Shown: piece by piece, positions 43,904-52,360 of the stretch | How the letters are laid out: every line of letters begins with the position of its first letter | Numbering within the stretch: position 1 is the stretch's first letter | DNA from: Hyphomicrobiales bacterium | GTDB taxonomy: Bacteria > Pseudomonadota > Alphaproteobacteria > Rhizobiales > JAJFHC01 | DNA: 59,180 nt | NCBI GenBank assembly: GCA_021775835.1 | Contig: JAJFHC010000156.1 | Location: 1 to 59,180 of the forward strand | Direction of reading: 5' to 3' | Made by a program: the position numbers and the translations under genes | The notes under the pieces: generated by a model | Databases searched by the model: none | Told to the model about the DNA's origin: nothing | What the model saw: only the letters and a program-made list of their open reading frames with translations

Positions 43904-44998
43904 ATGGAGATTGCCGTCCTGGGCGGTGGAAACGGATGTTACGCCGCTGCCGCCGATTTATCCGAACGCGGTCACCGCGTGCGCTACTGGCGCCGCGACG
44001 GCGATGCCATGGCGCCGCTGTTTGCCACCTCCACCATGAAGATCAAGGATTTCCAGGGTGAGCGCGAGGTTCCCATTGCCCTTCCCACACCCGACCTTGG
44101 AGCGGCAGTGGACGGAGCGGATCTGATCGTCATCCCGCTTCCGGCATTTGCCCAGCAGGATCTGGCAAGCCGCCTGGCACCGCACCTGAGCGACGGGCAG
44201 GTTATCTTCCTGCCGCCGGGAACTTTCGGCAGTTACGTCATGATGAACGCGGTTCGTAAGGCTGGTTCGCGTGCCGATATCGCAATCGCCGAAACCGGTA
44301 CCCTGCCCTGGCTTGTGCGCAAACACGGAGACGATACGGTAGCCATCACCACCCGCGCCACCAGGCTTCCCACAGGTGTCCTGCCGACCCGCCTCCACGA
44401 TCACGCGATCCGTGCCATTTCCGATGCCTTCCCCGGCGCCATCGAACCGGTGGAAGACGCTTTGTCTGGCGCCCTGATGAATGCCGGGCCGATCATTCAC
44501 CCGCCTTTGATCATAATGAATGCCGGGCCGATCGAGCATTTCGACCACTGGGACATTCATGCCGAAGGCACACAACCGGCCATCCGCCGTGTCACGACGG
44601 CGCTGGATTCAGAACGGATCGCGACACGCGAGGCGCTTGGATACAGCGCGCCTCACTTCCCTCTCGCCGATCACTATGACGACGACGCGGAGGAATGGAT
44701 GTACGGCAATCTGGCCCACGACAAGCTGGTCGACAGTGGTGACTGGCGGGAGTCTCTCGACCTGAAGACCCATCGCTACATGGTCGAGGATATCGGCTAC
44801 GGCCTGGCCTTCCTCGTGTCGGTGGCCGAATGGACGGGCGTTCCCTGCCCGGTAGCCCGCGGCCTTCTTGCGCTGGGGTCCGCCGTTGCCGAAACTGATT
44901 TCCGGTCGACGGGCAGGACTGTGGAAACCATCGGCGTGAAGGACATGGGCCTCGAAAACTTGCGGAAAATACTGTCCAACGGAATATCCTCATCATGA
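43904..44998 (+). CDS. NAD/NADP octopine/nopaline dehydrogenase family protein
   Basis: A 364-residue dehydrogenase. The N-terminal Rossmann fold reads VLGGGNGCYAAAADLSERGH, and the C-terminal opine-dehydrogenase domain has GALMNAGPIIHPPLIIMNAGPIE, with the His typical of the family. Opine dehydrogenases reductively join an amino acid amine to a 2-oxoacid, or oxidise such conjugates. Here it lies between tetR and a 3-hydroxyacyl-CoA dehydrogenase, so in a catabolic locus it may instead oxidise a hydroxy or amino acid intermediate. ATG 43904 was chosen by content; GGAG lies 10 bp upstream. Confidence 0.88.
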   Translation: MEIAVLGGGNGCYAAAADLSERGHRVRYWRRDGDAMAPLFATSTMKIKDFQGEREVPIALPTPDLGAAVDGADLIVIPLPAFAQQDLASRLAPHLSDGQVIFLPPGTFGSYVMMNAVRKAGSRADIAIAETGTLPWLVRKHGDDTVAITTRATRLPTGVLPTRLHDHAIRAISDAFPGAIEPVEDALSGALMNAGPIIHPPLIIMNAGPIEHFDHWDIHAEGTQPAIRRVTTALDSERIATREALGYSAPHFPLADHYDDDAEEWMYGNLAHDKLVDSGDWRESLDLKTHRYMVEDIGYGLAFLVSVAEWTGVPCPVARGLLALGSAVAETDFRSTGRTVETIGVKDMGLENLRKILSNGISSS

Positions 44999-45975
44999 CA
45001 AAGCCGGTAATCAGCGCTGTCGGAGCCGGCCGCATGGGGCGCGGCATCGCCCATGTCTTTGCCTATGCCGGCTACCCGGTGCAACTCATTGACCTCAAGG
45101 ATCGGGACGAGGCGTCCCGGGCCGCTCTTGAACAAGAGGCGATTGGCGAAATCCGCGAGTCGCTTCAAATGTTGAGTGGCCTGGGGCTGTTCGACGACGC
45201 CGCCATCGAGACCATAGTCAACCGCATCGCGTTCGTCTCACGCGAGGGTGCAGCACAGGCCCTGGCCCGGTCTGAGATCATTTTTGAAGGCGTGCCGGAA
45301 GTTCTGGACCACAAGCGCGAGGCCTTCGACTTCGTCAGCGCCCACGTCCCGGACGATGCCATCGTCACCTCGACCACCTCGACAATCCTTGCCACGACTC
45401 TGAGCGATATGGTCAAGCGGCCTGAGCGGTTTCTCAATGCCCACTGGCTGAATCCGGCCTACATCGTCCCCCTGGTCGAGCTCAGCCCGTGCGATGTTAC
45501 CGATCCGGCATGTGTAGAGCGGCTCAAGGCCGTCCTCGAAGACGTTGGCAAGGTACCGGTCGTCTGCGCCCCGGGACCGGGCTACATCGTGCCGCGGATT
45601 CAGGCTCTCGCCATGAACGAGGCCGCACGGATTGTCGAGGAAGGCATTGCCACGCCAGAGGACATCGACAAGGCCGTGCGCTACGGTTTCGGTTTCCGGT
45701 TCGCGATCCTGGGCCTGGTTGAGTTCATCGACTGGGGCGGTGGCGACATCCTCTACTACGCAAGCCGTTACATGACAGAAGCCACGGGTTCGTCGCGCTT
45801 TGAATCTCCAGCCATCGTCGCCGAGAACATGGAGGCCGGCCGAATCGGCATGAAAACCGGCGAGGGTTTCTATGATTTCAAGGACAAGGACGTGCCCGCT
45901 TACCGCCGCGAAACCCTCGGCCGGTTCGTCGAGCTCCTGAAGCACATGGACCTCGCCCGCCCTCCGGTGATCTAA
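44995..45975 (+). CDS. 3-hydroxyacyl-CoA dehydrogenase family protein
   Basis: A 326-residue two-domain dehydrogenase. The NAD domain is VGAGRMGRGIAHVFAYAG, and the family motif SEIIFEGVPEVLDHKREAFDF is followed by STTSTILATTLS and HWLNPAYIVPLVE, where FFNPxHxMxLVE is usual. The C-terminal domain has GFGFRFAILGLVEFIDWGG and MKTGEGFYDF. The altered NPAYIVPLVE suggests a substrate other than ordinary 3-hydroxyacyl-CoA; carnitine, L-gulonate and hydroxyacid enzymes share this fold. It overlaps the previous stop by ATGA and is probably induced with it. Confidence 0.9.
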   Translation: MTKPVISAVGAGRMGRGIAHVFAYAGYPVQLIDLKDRDEASRAALEQEAIGEIRESLQMLSGLGLFDDAAIETIVNRIAFVSREGAAQALARSEIIFEGVPEVLDHKREAFDFVSAHVPDDAIVTSTTSTILATTLSDMVKRPERFLNAHWLNPAYIVPLVELSPCDVTDPACVERLKAVLEDVGKVPVVCAPGPGYIVPRIQALAMNEAARIVEEGIATPEDIDKAVRYGFGFRFAILGLVEFIDWGGGDILYYASRYMTEATGSSRFESPAIVAENMEAGRIGMKTGEGFYDFKDKDVPAYRRETLGRFVELLKHMDLARPPVI

Positions 45976-45990
45976 ACCCGTCAGGTCAGG

Positions 45991-46779
45991 TCATTCGGCT
46001 GCTTGAGAGCTCATGAGACAGTCATCGCTCAGCGGCGTCACCGGCGTGAAATCGGTGTGGTGTTTGAATTCGGGCCTGGCAAAGGTCGTCTGCTTGTTGG
46101 ACACCGGGTTCAGGATCAGGGAAAAGATCGGACGCTCCCAGGGCGACATATTGGGTGGCGAGCCGTGGACCATGATGTCACCGAAGATCAACGCCGTTCC
46201 GGCCCGTCCCCTGGCTGAAACGAGCCCGCCTTTTGACGTGAGATCCGCCACCACCTCCTGATCGACACACCAAAGCGGATAACTCGTGGTCGTCGTGTCA
46301 TGATGGGCGCGTGCTGCTCCGTGATTGTGGGACCCGCGAATGAAATAGAGCGGCCCGTTGAATTCATTGATGTCTTCGAGAAATACATGGAGGTTCAGTG
46401 CCAGGGGTTCCGGCACGCCGTCATCGGCATGGTGGGTCGCAAAATCGTAGTGCCACTGCCAAGCCTCGCCGTCGAAGGCCGCCTTGACGTTGATCTTGAC
46501 CTGCTGGATGTAGAGATCGTCGCCACGCAACTGGCATGCCGGTTCGACAAGCCGGGGATGACGGGTCAGCGCGTCAAACACCGCGTGCCTGAGGTGGAGC
46601 CCCATGGCGGTGCGCACTTCGCCACTCTTCTTCTCAATGATGTCGGCCTCTGCCGATTGCGCGAACACATCCCCGCGGGCACGGTTGATAATATCCACCT
46701 CGTCGCTGGAGAACAGGTCGGGCAGAAGGAGAAAACCGTTCTCCCTGAATTCCGCGAGCTGGTGCTCAGTAAGACGCAT
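45991..46779 (-). CDS. PhyH/EctD family Fe(II)/2OG dioxygenase
   Basis: A 262-residue dioxygenase. The metal ligands are His110 and Asp112 (WHYDFATH) and His205 (DIMVHGSPPN). HHDTTTTSYPLW (159-170) and YIQQVKINVKAAFDG are very similar to ectoine hydroxylase EctD, whose WHSDFETWH and HDTxTTSYPLW I recall. It lacks ectABC neighbours, so it probably hydroxylates another small polar substrate. It converges on the 3-hydroxyacyl-CoA dehydrogenase with only 15 bp between them, and has its own promoter in 46780-46932. Confidence 0.88.
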   Translation of the reverse strand: MRLTEHQLAEFRENGFLLLPDLFSSDEVDIINRARGDVFAQSAEADIIEKKSGEVRTAMGLHLRHAVFDALTRHPRLVEPACQLRGDDLYIQQVKINVKAAFDGEAWQWHYDFATHHADDGVPEPLALNLHVFLEDINEFNGPLYFIRGSHNHGAARAHHDTTTTSYPLWCVDQEVVADLTSKGGLVSARGRAGTALIFGDIMVHGSPPNMSPWERPIFSLILNPVSNKQTTFARPEFKHHTDFTPVTPLSDDCLMSSQAAE

Positions 46780-46932
46780 GAGTTCGCTCCTGCTAGGGTT
46801 GCCGTGGTATTATAGCGCCGCGCGGACGTGGTTCAATGTCTCTGCCCCGTCCACCGTCGCTTTTGGCAGGCAGAAAATTGCCCTATGGTGGGGTTCCGTC
46901 TCAATGTTTCAGAGACAGACCGGTGGGAAGGC

Positions 46933-47226
46933 ATGATCGTGATCAAGGGCAGTGCTGGATGGGTCGGGAGGCAGGTTCGCATATGCAGGCTTTGCTCAGA
47001 CACGTCGGTTCAGACCGTGGCCACCATCCGCCTCGACCAGGGCAAGGCGGTTTGCGACGATCCAAAACTGTTGTCCGAATGGGTCGCTGACGGCGTAAAG
47101 GGCAGACCCGACACGCCCCGGCTTTTCCCAAAGGACGGGCAACGGTTCCTGGACGAGTTGCCCTATGTTTACCGCTACACCTACCTCTGGGCAGAACCGG
47201 CAGATGAGGAACCGTCATGCAATTGA
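46933..47226 (+). CDS. Small hypothetical protein upstream of caspase-like gene
   Basis: A 97-residue frame with a gene-like composition (GSAGWVGRQVRICRLCSDTS, then PKDGQRFLDELPYVYRYTYL). I do not recognise a family. It ends inside the first codons of the caspase-like gene (10-bp overlap), suggesting translational coupling. ATG 46933 is one possible start; ATG 46885 is another, and neither has an ideal ribosome site (GGGAAGG is too close to 46933). It may be a partner or regulator of the exported caspase-like protein. Confidence 0.45.
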   Translation: MIVIKGSAGWVGRQVRICRLCSDTSVQTVATIRLDQGKAVCDDPKLLSEWVADGVKGRPDTPRLFPKDGQRFLDELPYVYRYTYLWAEPADEEPSCN

Positions 47227-48749
47227 CCAATCCAACAGCAAACCGGTGCAGTGTCTTCGCGTCGGCCCTTCGATTTTCGATCAAGTTCTTTGCTGTGGCC
47301 TTTTTCATCTTAATGTCGACTTTCCCCGCCAACGCTGCCAAGCGCGTGGCACTGGTGATCGGCAACGATACCTATGAGAGCGTTCCCGTGCTCCAGAAGG
47401 CGCGCAACGATGCCCGGGCAATGGCCGAGGCCCTGACCGCAATGGGTTTCGACGTCATTTCCGCCAACGATGTCGGTCGCCGGGCGATGAGCCGGGCACT
47501 GGTCGAATTCGAGCGCAAGATCGGTCCTGGCGATACCGCACTGTTGTTCTTTGCCGGTCACGGATTTGCCATCGAGGGCACAAACTACTTGCTGCCGGTC
47601 GATGTCCCGGAGGTCGGGCCGGGTGAAGAAGGCCTTGTGCGTGACGCAGCCTTTGCCGCCAACGGCCTCGCCGACCGGATGCGCCGCAAAGGCGCGGCCA
47701 CTTCCGTGATGATTCTCGATGCCTGCCGGGACAATCCGTTTGCCGCAACAGGCAGGCGCAGTATTGCCGGAAGTCGGGGCCTTGCCCGCATGTCACCCGC
47801 TGAAGGCATGTTCGTGCTCTATTCGGCAGGTTCTGGCCAGGCAGCACTCGATCGGCTTGGCGACAACGACGCCAACGAGAACTCAGTGTTTACACGAACC
47901 CTGCTGGCCGAACTCGCCAGGCCTGAGCTGTCCATGGTGCAGATCGCCAAGCGGACGCAAGTGCAGGTGAGAAAGCTCGCCGCCAAGGTCGGACATGAAC
48001 AAACCCCGGCTTACTACGACCAGATTATCGGCGAACTCTATCTGGCGCCGAAAAGCGGAGTTGATAAGGGGACAGTCACATCGCTCAACGAGGGCGGCGG
48101 CGCGAGCGTTCTCCCGAAACCGGCGCAGATGCTGGCCGCCCTGCCTCCCAATTCGGCCAAGCCGCTGGTCAGTTTCAGCCGGACCAATTCCGACTGGCTG
48201 GTGAACGTTTCCCTGCCCGAACCCGCAATCCAGTTCGGCTACCGGATTGGCGAGGACGGTGAATTCCTGGACCCTGGCCTCCACGACCATCTGGACCAGC
48301 GCACGGGCCGGCGCTTGCCAAAAACGAACTTCGTGCTGCCGGCGGATCAGCCTCCGGTGACGCTCTATGTGACGTGGCGCGACAAACGCGGTGAACAAGC
48401 CGACGTCTTCCCCATCAGCTTCAACCCGGCAGGCAAACTTGCAGACAACCAGAAAAAGATCCTTGAACAGATCTGGACGGCATGGCTGTCCTTTGCCGGC
48501 GGACGGGTCTACTTCTCACATCTGATCAGCTATCGCTGTGCCATCAAGGAAATCCGCTATGGCCTGAATGACGGCCCCCTGGACAAGGTCTGGCCGCTGC
48601 CGCCCTGCGATCCGGACAAACCCTTCGGCGTGCCCCAGAACGCCAAAATCCTCATGAAAACCCCGAACCAGGCCTCTGCCTTTCGTGTCCAGCTGACATA
48701 TCAGGACGGATCGCAGTCTCAGGTGCAGCGGTTCAACGTCGCAAAGTAG
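47217..48749 (+). CDS. Exported caspase-like (C14) protein
   Basis: A 510-residue protein with an N-terminal hydrophobic signal (FFAVAFFILMSTFPANA; cleavage near residue 40), then a caspase-like domain with catalytic His115 in FFAGHG and Cys170 in LDACRDNP. After about residue 280 an Ala/Pro linker leads to a C-terminal beta-rich region of about 200 residues (FSRTNSDWLVNVSLPEPAIQFGYRIG) that I do not recognise. It is unlike the 6.2 kb copy, which has Sel1 repeats there. It follows a small gene by overlap. A periplasmic protease or signalling role is plausible; the target is unknown. Confidence 0.85.
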   Translation: MQLTNPTANRCSVFASALRFSIKFFAVAFFILMSTFPANAAKRVALVIGNDTYESVPVLQKARNDARAMAEALTAMGFDVISANDVGRRAMSRALVEFERKIGPGDTALLFFAGHGFAIEGTNYLLPVDVPEVGPGEEGLVRDAAFAANGLADRMRRKGAATSVMILDACRDNPFAATGRRSIAGSRGLARMSPAEGMFVLYSAGSGQAALDRLGDNDANENSVFTRTLLAELARPELSMVQIAKRTQVQVRKLAAKVGHEQTPAYYDQIIGELYLAPKSGVDKGTVTSLNEGGGASVLPKPAQMLAALPPNSAKPLVSFSRTNSDWLVNVSLPEPAIQFGYRIGEDGEFLDPGLHDHLDQRTGRRLPKTNFVLPADQPPVTLYVTWRDKRGEQADVFPISFNPAGKLADNQKKILEQIWTAWLSFAGGRVYFSHLISYRCAIKEIRYGLNDGPLDKVWPLPPCDPDKPFGVPQNAKILMKTPNQASAFRVQLTYQDGSQSQVQRFNVAK

Positions 48750-48768
48750 AAATTTGCGTCATTGACAA

Positions 48769-48807
48769 TTGTTCCATATATGAGAAATAATCTCACATAT
48801 GGAACAA
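48769..48807. promoter_or_regulatory. Operator overlapping promoter and start codon of XRE-cupin gene
   Basis: A 17-bp arm at 48769-48785 and its partner at 48791-48807 match at 16 of 17 positions, with a 5-nt centre. The right arm includes the ATG at 48799. TTGACA at 48762-48767 and AATAAT at 48786-48791 (18-bp spacing) form a promoter whose start would fall at or just before the ATG. It is therefore probably an autoregulatory operator on a leaderless gene. Confidence 0.72.
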
Positions 48808-49371
48808 TCTCAAAACTCGGAACGATCCCTCGACGACCGTATTGCCGCGCGCATGAAAGCACTGCGCGGCGATCGTGAATGGTCCCTCGATACGCTGGCG
48901 CAAAAATCTGGAATCAGCCGCGCCACCCTATCGCGGCTGGAAATCGGGCAGGTCAGTCCCACCACTTCCGTGCTCGGCAAACTGTGCGCGGTCTACGGTC
49001 TTTCCATGTCGCGTCTGATGGCGATGATTGAAACCGAATTTGTGCCGCTGATCACGGGTGAGGAACAGGCGAGTTGGCTGGATCCGGAAACCGGATTCGA
49101 GCGAAAGACCATCTCCCCGCCTGCAGACACTCTCGCCGCCGAAGTTCTCGAGTGCGTGCTGCCCGCAGGCCGCCGCATCGACTATCTCGAGCCGCCCTTG
49201 CCGGGCCTTGAACATCACCTCTATCTCCTGGAAGGCTTCCTGAAAATGACCATTGAGGGGCATCCCTACTCGCTTCGCGAAGGCGACTGCCTGCGCTACC
49301 AGCTCCACGGCCGAAGCATTTTCGAAACGCGTAAGGACAGCCTCGCAAAATACATTCTCGTGATCGTGTGA
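48799..49371 (+). CDS. XRE family regulator with C-terminal cupin domain
   Basis: A 190-residue regulator. The XRE helix-turn-helix spans about 13-66 (LSLDTLAQKSG-like pattern: WSLDTLAQKSGISRATLSRLE), and the cupin domain about 110-188 with LEHHLYLLEGFLKMTIEG and LREGDCLRY. Such proteins (PuuR/SutR type) sense small ligands and often control nearby amine, sulfur or acetyltransferase genes. No ribosome site precedes the ATG, fitting leaderless translation. It is followed at once by a GNAT gene, its likely co-regulated partner. Confidence 0.92.
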   Translation: MEQSQNSERSLDDRIAARMKALRGDREWSLDTLAQKSGISRATLSRLEIGQVSPTTSVLGKLCAVYGLSMSRLMAMIETEFVPLITGEEQASWLDPETGFERKTISPPADTLAAEVLECVLPAGRRIDYLEPPLPGLEHHLYLLEGFLKMTIEGHPYSLREGDCLRYQLHGRSIFETRKDSLAKYILVIV

Positions 49372-49376
49372 GAGCC

Positions 49377-49907
49377 ATGCAAAACCAGACATTCCAGATT
49401 GACGTTCTGTCCCCGGACACTCTTGACGATCACATCACAGCACTCGCGGAAGTGCTCAACGTCTGTGTCGCAGGGGGTGCCAGCGTCAGCTTTGTCCTGC
49501 CTCACACTCTGCACGACAGCATGACCTTCTGGACCCATAAGGTTCGCCCCGGCGTGTTGTCCGGGGATCGGGTTGTTCTTGCGGCGCGCGTGGGCACACG
49601 TATCGCTGGTTCCGTGCAACTGGACTGCGACACACCGCCCAACCAGCCGCACCGGGCCGAAGTCTCCAAACTTCTGGTGCATCCCGAATTTCGCAAACAC
49701 GGCATTGCGAGGGCCCTGATGATCGAGCTGGAACAACAAGCCAGGCGCAAGGACCGGAACCTGCTCACCCTCGACACGGCCAGTGACAAGGCGGAACGTC
49801 TGTACATGTCGCTGGGGTATCACCGTGTCGGTGCCATCCCTTCTTTTGCCAGGGACCCGATAGAAGACCGATACGACCCCACCACGATCATGTACAAGAT
49901 ACTCTGA
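49377..49907 (+). CDS. GNAT family N-acetyltransferase
   Basis: A 176-residue acetyltransferase. The acetyl-CoA motif A is VHPEFRKHGIARALMIELEQQA and the C-terminal YMSLGYHRVG is typical. It would acetylate an amine on a small molecule or protein. ATG 49377 lies six bases past the regulator stop; a GTG at 49368 overlapping the stop is also in frame. It is transcribed with the XRE-cupin gene, so that regulator may sense its substrate. An N-terminal segment of about 50 residues is not obviously part of the GNAT core. Confidence 0.9.
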   Translation: MQNQTFQIDVLSPDTLDDHITALAEVLNVCVAGGASVSFVLPHTLHDSMTFWTHKVRPGVLSGDRVVLAARVGTRIAGSVQLDCDTPPNQPHRAEVSKLLVHPEFRKHGIARALMIELEQQARRKDRNLLTLDTASDKAERLYMSLGYHRVGAIPSFARDPIEDRYDPTTIMYKIL

Positions 49908-49955
49908 GCCGCAAATCCCGGACCTGGATGGAACTGACTCACCGCCCGTCCGATC

Positions 49956-50603
49956 TCATGGATGACCGAGCACACTCAATATCGCCGGCTGATCAGAAAG
50001 GTCTTCGAAGGCGGTGTGGTGTTCGACCCTGTCTCCCACAGCGATGAAATCGTAGCCCAATACCTGGCAGGCGCGTTTGTCCCAGGCTCCATCGCCAAAA
50101 TAGGTTCTGCGTGTCGCGGTGTGGTCCGGCAGCGCACGCCGTTCTGCGATTTCCATGATTGCCGTCCGCTCGGTCGCGTCCGACGCCGTCGCAACAGACA
50201 GGGCCGTCGTATCAAGGCCGATGGTGTTGAGCTTCAGTTCCGCAGTCTTGCGCCATCCGCCCGTGGCGACAGCGATCGTGACCCCTGGCAAGTTCGACAG
50301 CAATTCAACCAGACTTCTGGCACCGGGTATTTCACGGATGATCTGCGGATCGCGCAACTGACAGGATTTCATCAACTCAAAAAACCGGGTTTCTACAGAG
50401 TCGTGAATTTTCGCACGAAACCCTTCGACCCAGTGCCGGGTGAGCATTTCATCCAGTATTCCACTGTCAGTCACATGTTCATACGTCTCCCAGTCGTCGT
50501 CGATGGCAAGCCCCAGTTCGGACGACACCGCTTCCACGAAGAGCGAATCGAGGTCAAAGGTGTCTGACAGAGTGCCGTCGATATCGAACATGATCAGGTG
50601 CAT
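49956..50603 (-). CDS. HAD superfamily hydrolase
   Basis: A 215-residue haloacid dehalogenase-like hydrolase. Nucleophile motif DIDGTLSD (7-14), motif II in VATGG, and GDGAWD near residue 170 are visible, with an alpha-helical cap between. It resembles phosphoglycolate phosphatase-like enzymes. ATG 50603 has GGAGA upstream. It lies 18 bp after the MFS gene on the same strand and converges on the GNAT gene. The substrate is unknown. Confidence 0.9.
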   Translation of the reverse strand: MHLIMFDIDGTLSDTFDLDSLFVEAVSSELGLAIDDDWETYEHVTDSGILDEMLTRHWVEGFRAKIHDSVETRFFELMKSCQLRDPQIIREIPGARSLVELLSNLPGVTIAVATGGWRKTAELKLNTIGLDTTALSVATASDATERTAIMEIAERRALPDHTATRRTYFGDGAWDKRACQVLGYDFIAVGDRVEHHTAFEDLSDQPAILSVLGHP

Positions 50604-50621
50604 GTGGGAATTATCTCCAGG

Positions 50622-51833
50622 TCAGTCGGTCGCACCGCGCTCGACAATGTGCATTACAATGTAGGACGCAATACCCAGCACGGCAAAGCCCGCCACCAGG
50701 GGAACAACCGTGCCATCGTATAGCCTGCCGATAACGGTTCCCAGGAACAGGGAAATAAAGGTCGTGAGTGAACCGATCACCGCTGCGGCAACGCCGGCAA
50801 TGTGCCCCATGGGCTCCATGGCCAGGGCGTTGAAATTGCCGAACAGCAGTCCCATGCAAAAGAAGGCCAACATAAAATAGGTCATCAGTACCCAAAGCGG
50901 CGGATGGCCCGATGTCGCTACAGCCACAACCACGAACCCTACCGACAGCACACACGACGCCTGCAGTGCCCAGCGCGACAGAAGGCGCATGCCAAACCGC
51001 ATGACCAGCTTCGCGTTTATGAAGCTGGCCCCGCCAATCGCCAAGGCAAGAATCGCGAAGTAAAATGCGAACTGGTTTCCCAGACTGTATTGCTGCTGAA
51101 GCATCTGTTGGGACGAGTTGAGATAACCGACGAAAGCGCCGAAGATCAGCCCGCCCGCAATCGTGTAACCCAGCGCCTTCCGGTTGGAGCAGGTCTCGAC
51201 GATGCTCGCAAAAAGTCCGGCGACCGAAAACGGAATGCGTTTGGCAGGAGGCAACGTTTCGGGCTGACGAAGCGCGAACCAGGCAAACACCAGCAGCGCC
51301 AGCACCAGAAAGCAGACGAAGATGCCGCGCCAGTGCGCCACCAGAAGTACCAGTTGTCCAAGGGCCGGTGCCAGTGTCGGCACCAGAATGAATACGGCCA
51401 TGACAAACGACATGATCCGGGCCATCGCCCGCCCCTCGTAGCCGTCACGAATGAGGGCAATTGTCACGATCCTGGGGCCCGCCGCCCCTATGCCCTGCAA
51501 CAGACGGCCGGCCAGCATCATGTTGAAATCGGTCGCGAAGATCGACAACAGGCAACCGCCGACAAACAGGACAAGACCGGCATATATGGCAGGTTTTCGC
51601 CCGATGGCGTCCGATATCGGTCCATAGATCATCTGGCCAACCGCAAGGCCCAGGAACAGCACCGACAGGACGAGCTGGTTGTCATTGGCTTCGACAACGC
51701 CCAGTTCCGCGCCGATGTCGGGAAGAGCCGGTAGCATGGCGTCAATCGACAGGGCAACGAGCGAACTCATGAGGGCCATGAGGATGACGAATTCGGTCAG
51801 CCCGAGTTCGGCTTTTTGTTGTTGAACGCTCAC
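50622..51833 (-). CDS. MFS drug-resistance-type transporter (Bcr/CflA family)
   Basis: A 403-residue major facilitator with 12 predicted membrane helices. DALPAL-type motif (SIDAMLPALPDIGAELG), GPISDAIGRKPAIYAG (motif A) and GRLLQGIGAAGPRIVTIALIRD place it in the Bcr/CflA drug:H+ antiporter branch. It would export a small molecule. The start is GTG 51833, with GGGAGAAG upstream. A HAD gene follows 18 bp after its end. No regulator is directly next to it. Confidence 0.92.
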   Translation of the reverse strand: MSVQQQKAELGLTEFVILMALMSSLVALSIDAMLPALPDIGAELGVVEANDNQLVLSVLFLGLAVGQMIYGPISDAIGRKPAIYAGLVLFVGGCLLSIFATDFNMMLAGRLLQGIGAAGPRIVTIALIRDGYEGRAMARIMSFVMAVFILVPTLAPALGQLVLLVAHWRGIFVCFLVLALLVFAWFALRQPETLPPAKRIPFSVAGLFASIVETCSNRKALGYTIAGGLIFGAFVGYLNSSQQMLQQQYSLGNQFAFYFAILALAIGGASFINAKLVMRFGMRLLSRWALQASCVLSVGFVVVAVATSGHPPLWVLMTYFMLAFFCMGLLFGNFNALAMEPMGHIAGVAAAVIGSLTTFISLFLGTVIGRLYDGTVVPLVAGFAVLGIASYIVMHIVERGATD

Positions 51834-52360
51834 GGGCTTCTCCCTGGCCGCAGCATCAAGACTCTGCCGTTGCCAAAATTATCAGAACAGATGGGGATGG
51901 CGGTGCTGCTGTGCCTCCCTTCAATATCGGTTCGTCATCGCCGTCAAGCCCAATCGCCTGAATTGTCTATCGCAGTTCCAAACGTCGTTGAACCGCCCAG
52001 CCATCTGTGACAAAGTGATCGCGCACAGAAGGCGTGTGCTGGGAAATCCTGCATGTTGAAATTGAACCGGTTTGGTAGATTGAAGGGTATCGGCCTGGAC
52101 ACAATCACAGGCTCACCGGATTGGTATGCCTGCCGGACAGCCCCGTTCATTCCCCGCCATGCCTACCACCGGCGCAAGCAGTTTTTCGGATAACACCTCC
52201 CACAGCGATTAGCGGCACAGAGTGCACTCACCAACCCGCAGTCGCCGATCAAGACCCAAACTGCGGATGCTTTGACCGCCACCTGGGCAAGATCCGTACA
52301 ATGACTGATCCTATCATGCCCCTGCCGCCGGTTCGGCGGAAACCCCGGAGACTGTTCCCC
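51834..52360. other. 527-bp intergenic region between divergent genes
   Basis: No credible gene is seen here. The frame of the enoyl-CoA hydratase stays open upstream to 52121, but that stretch is rich in Pro, Cys and His and shows no family content. A perfect hairpin, CCGCCG-GTT-CGGCGG (52325-52339), stands just before the ribosome site of the hydratase gene and could affect its translation. The promoters of both flanking genes must be here. Confidence 0.6.
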
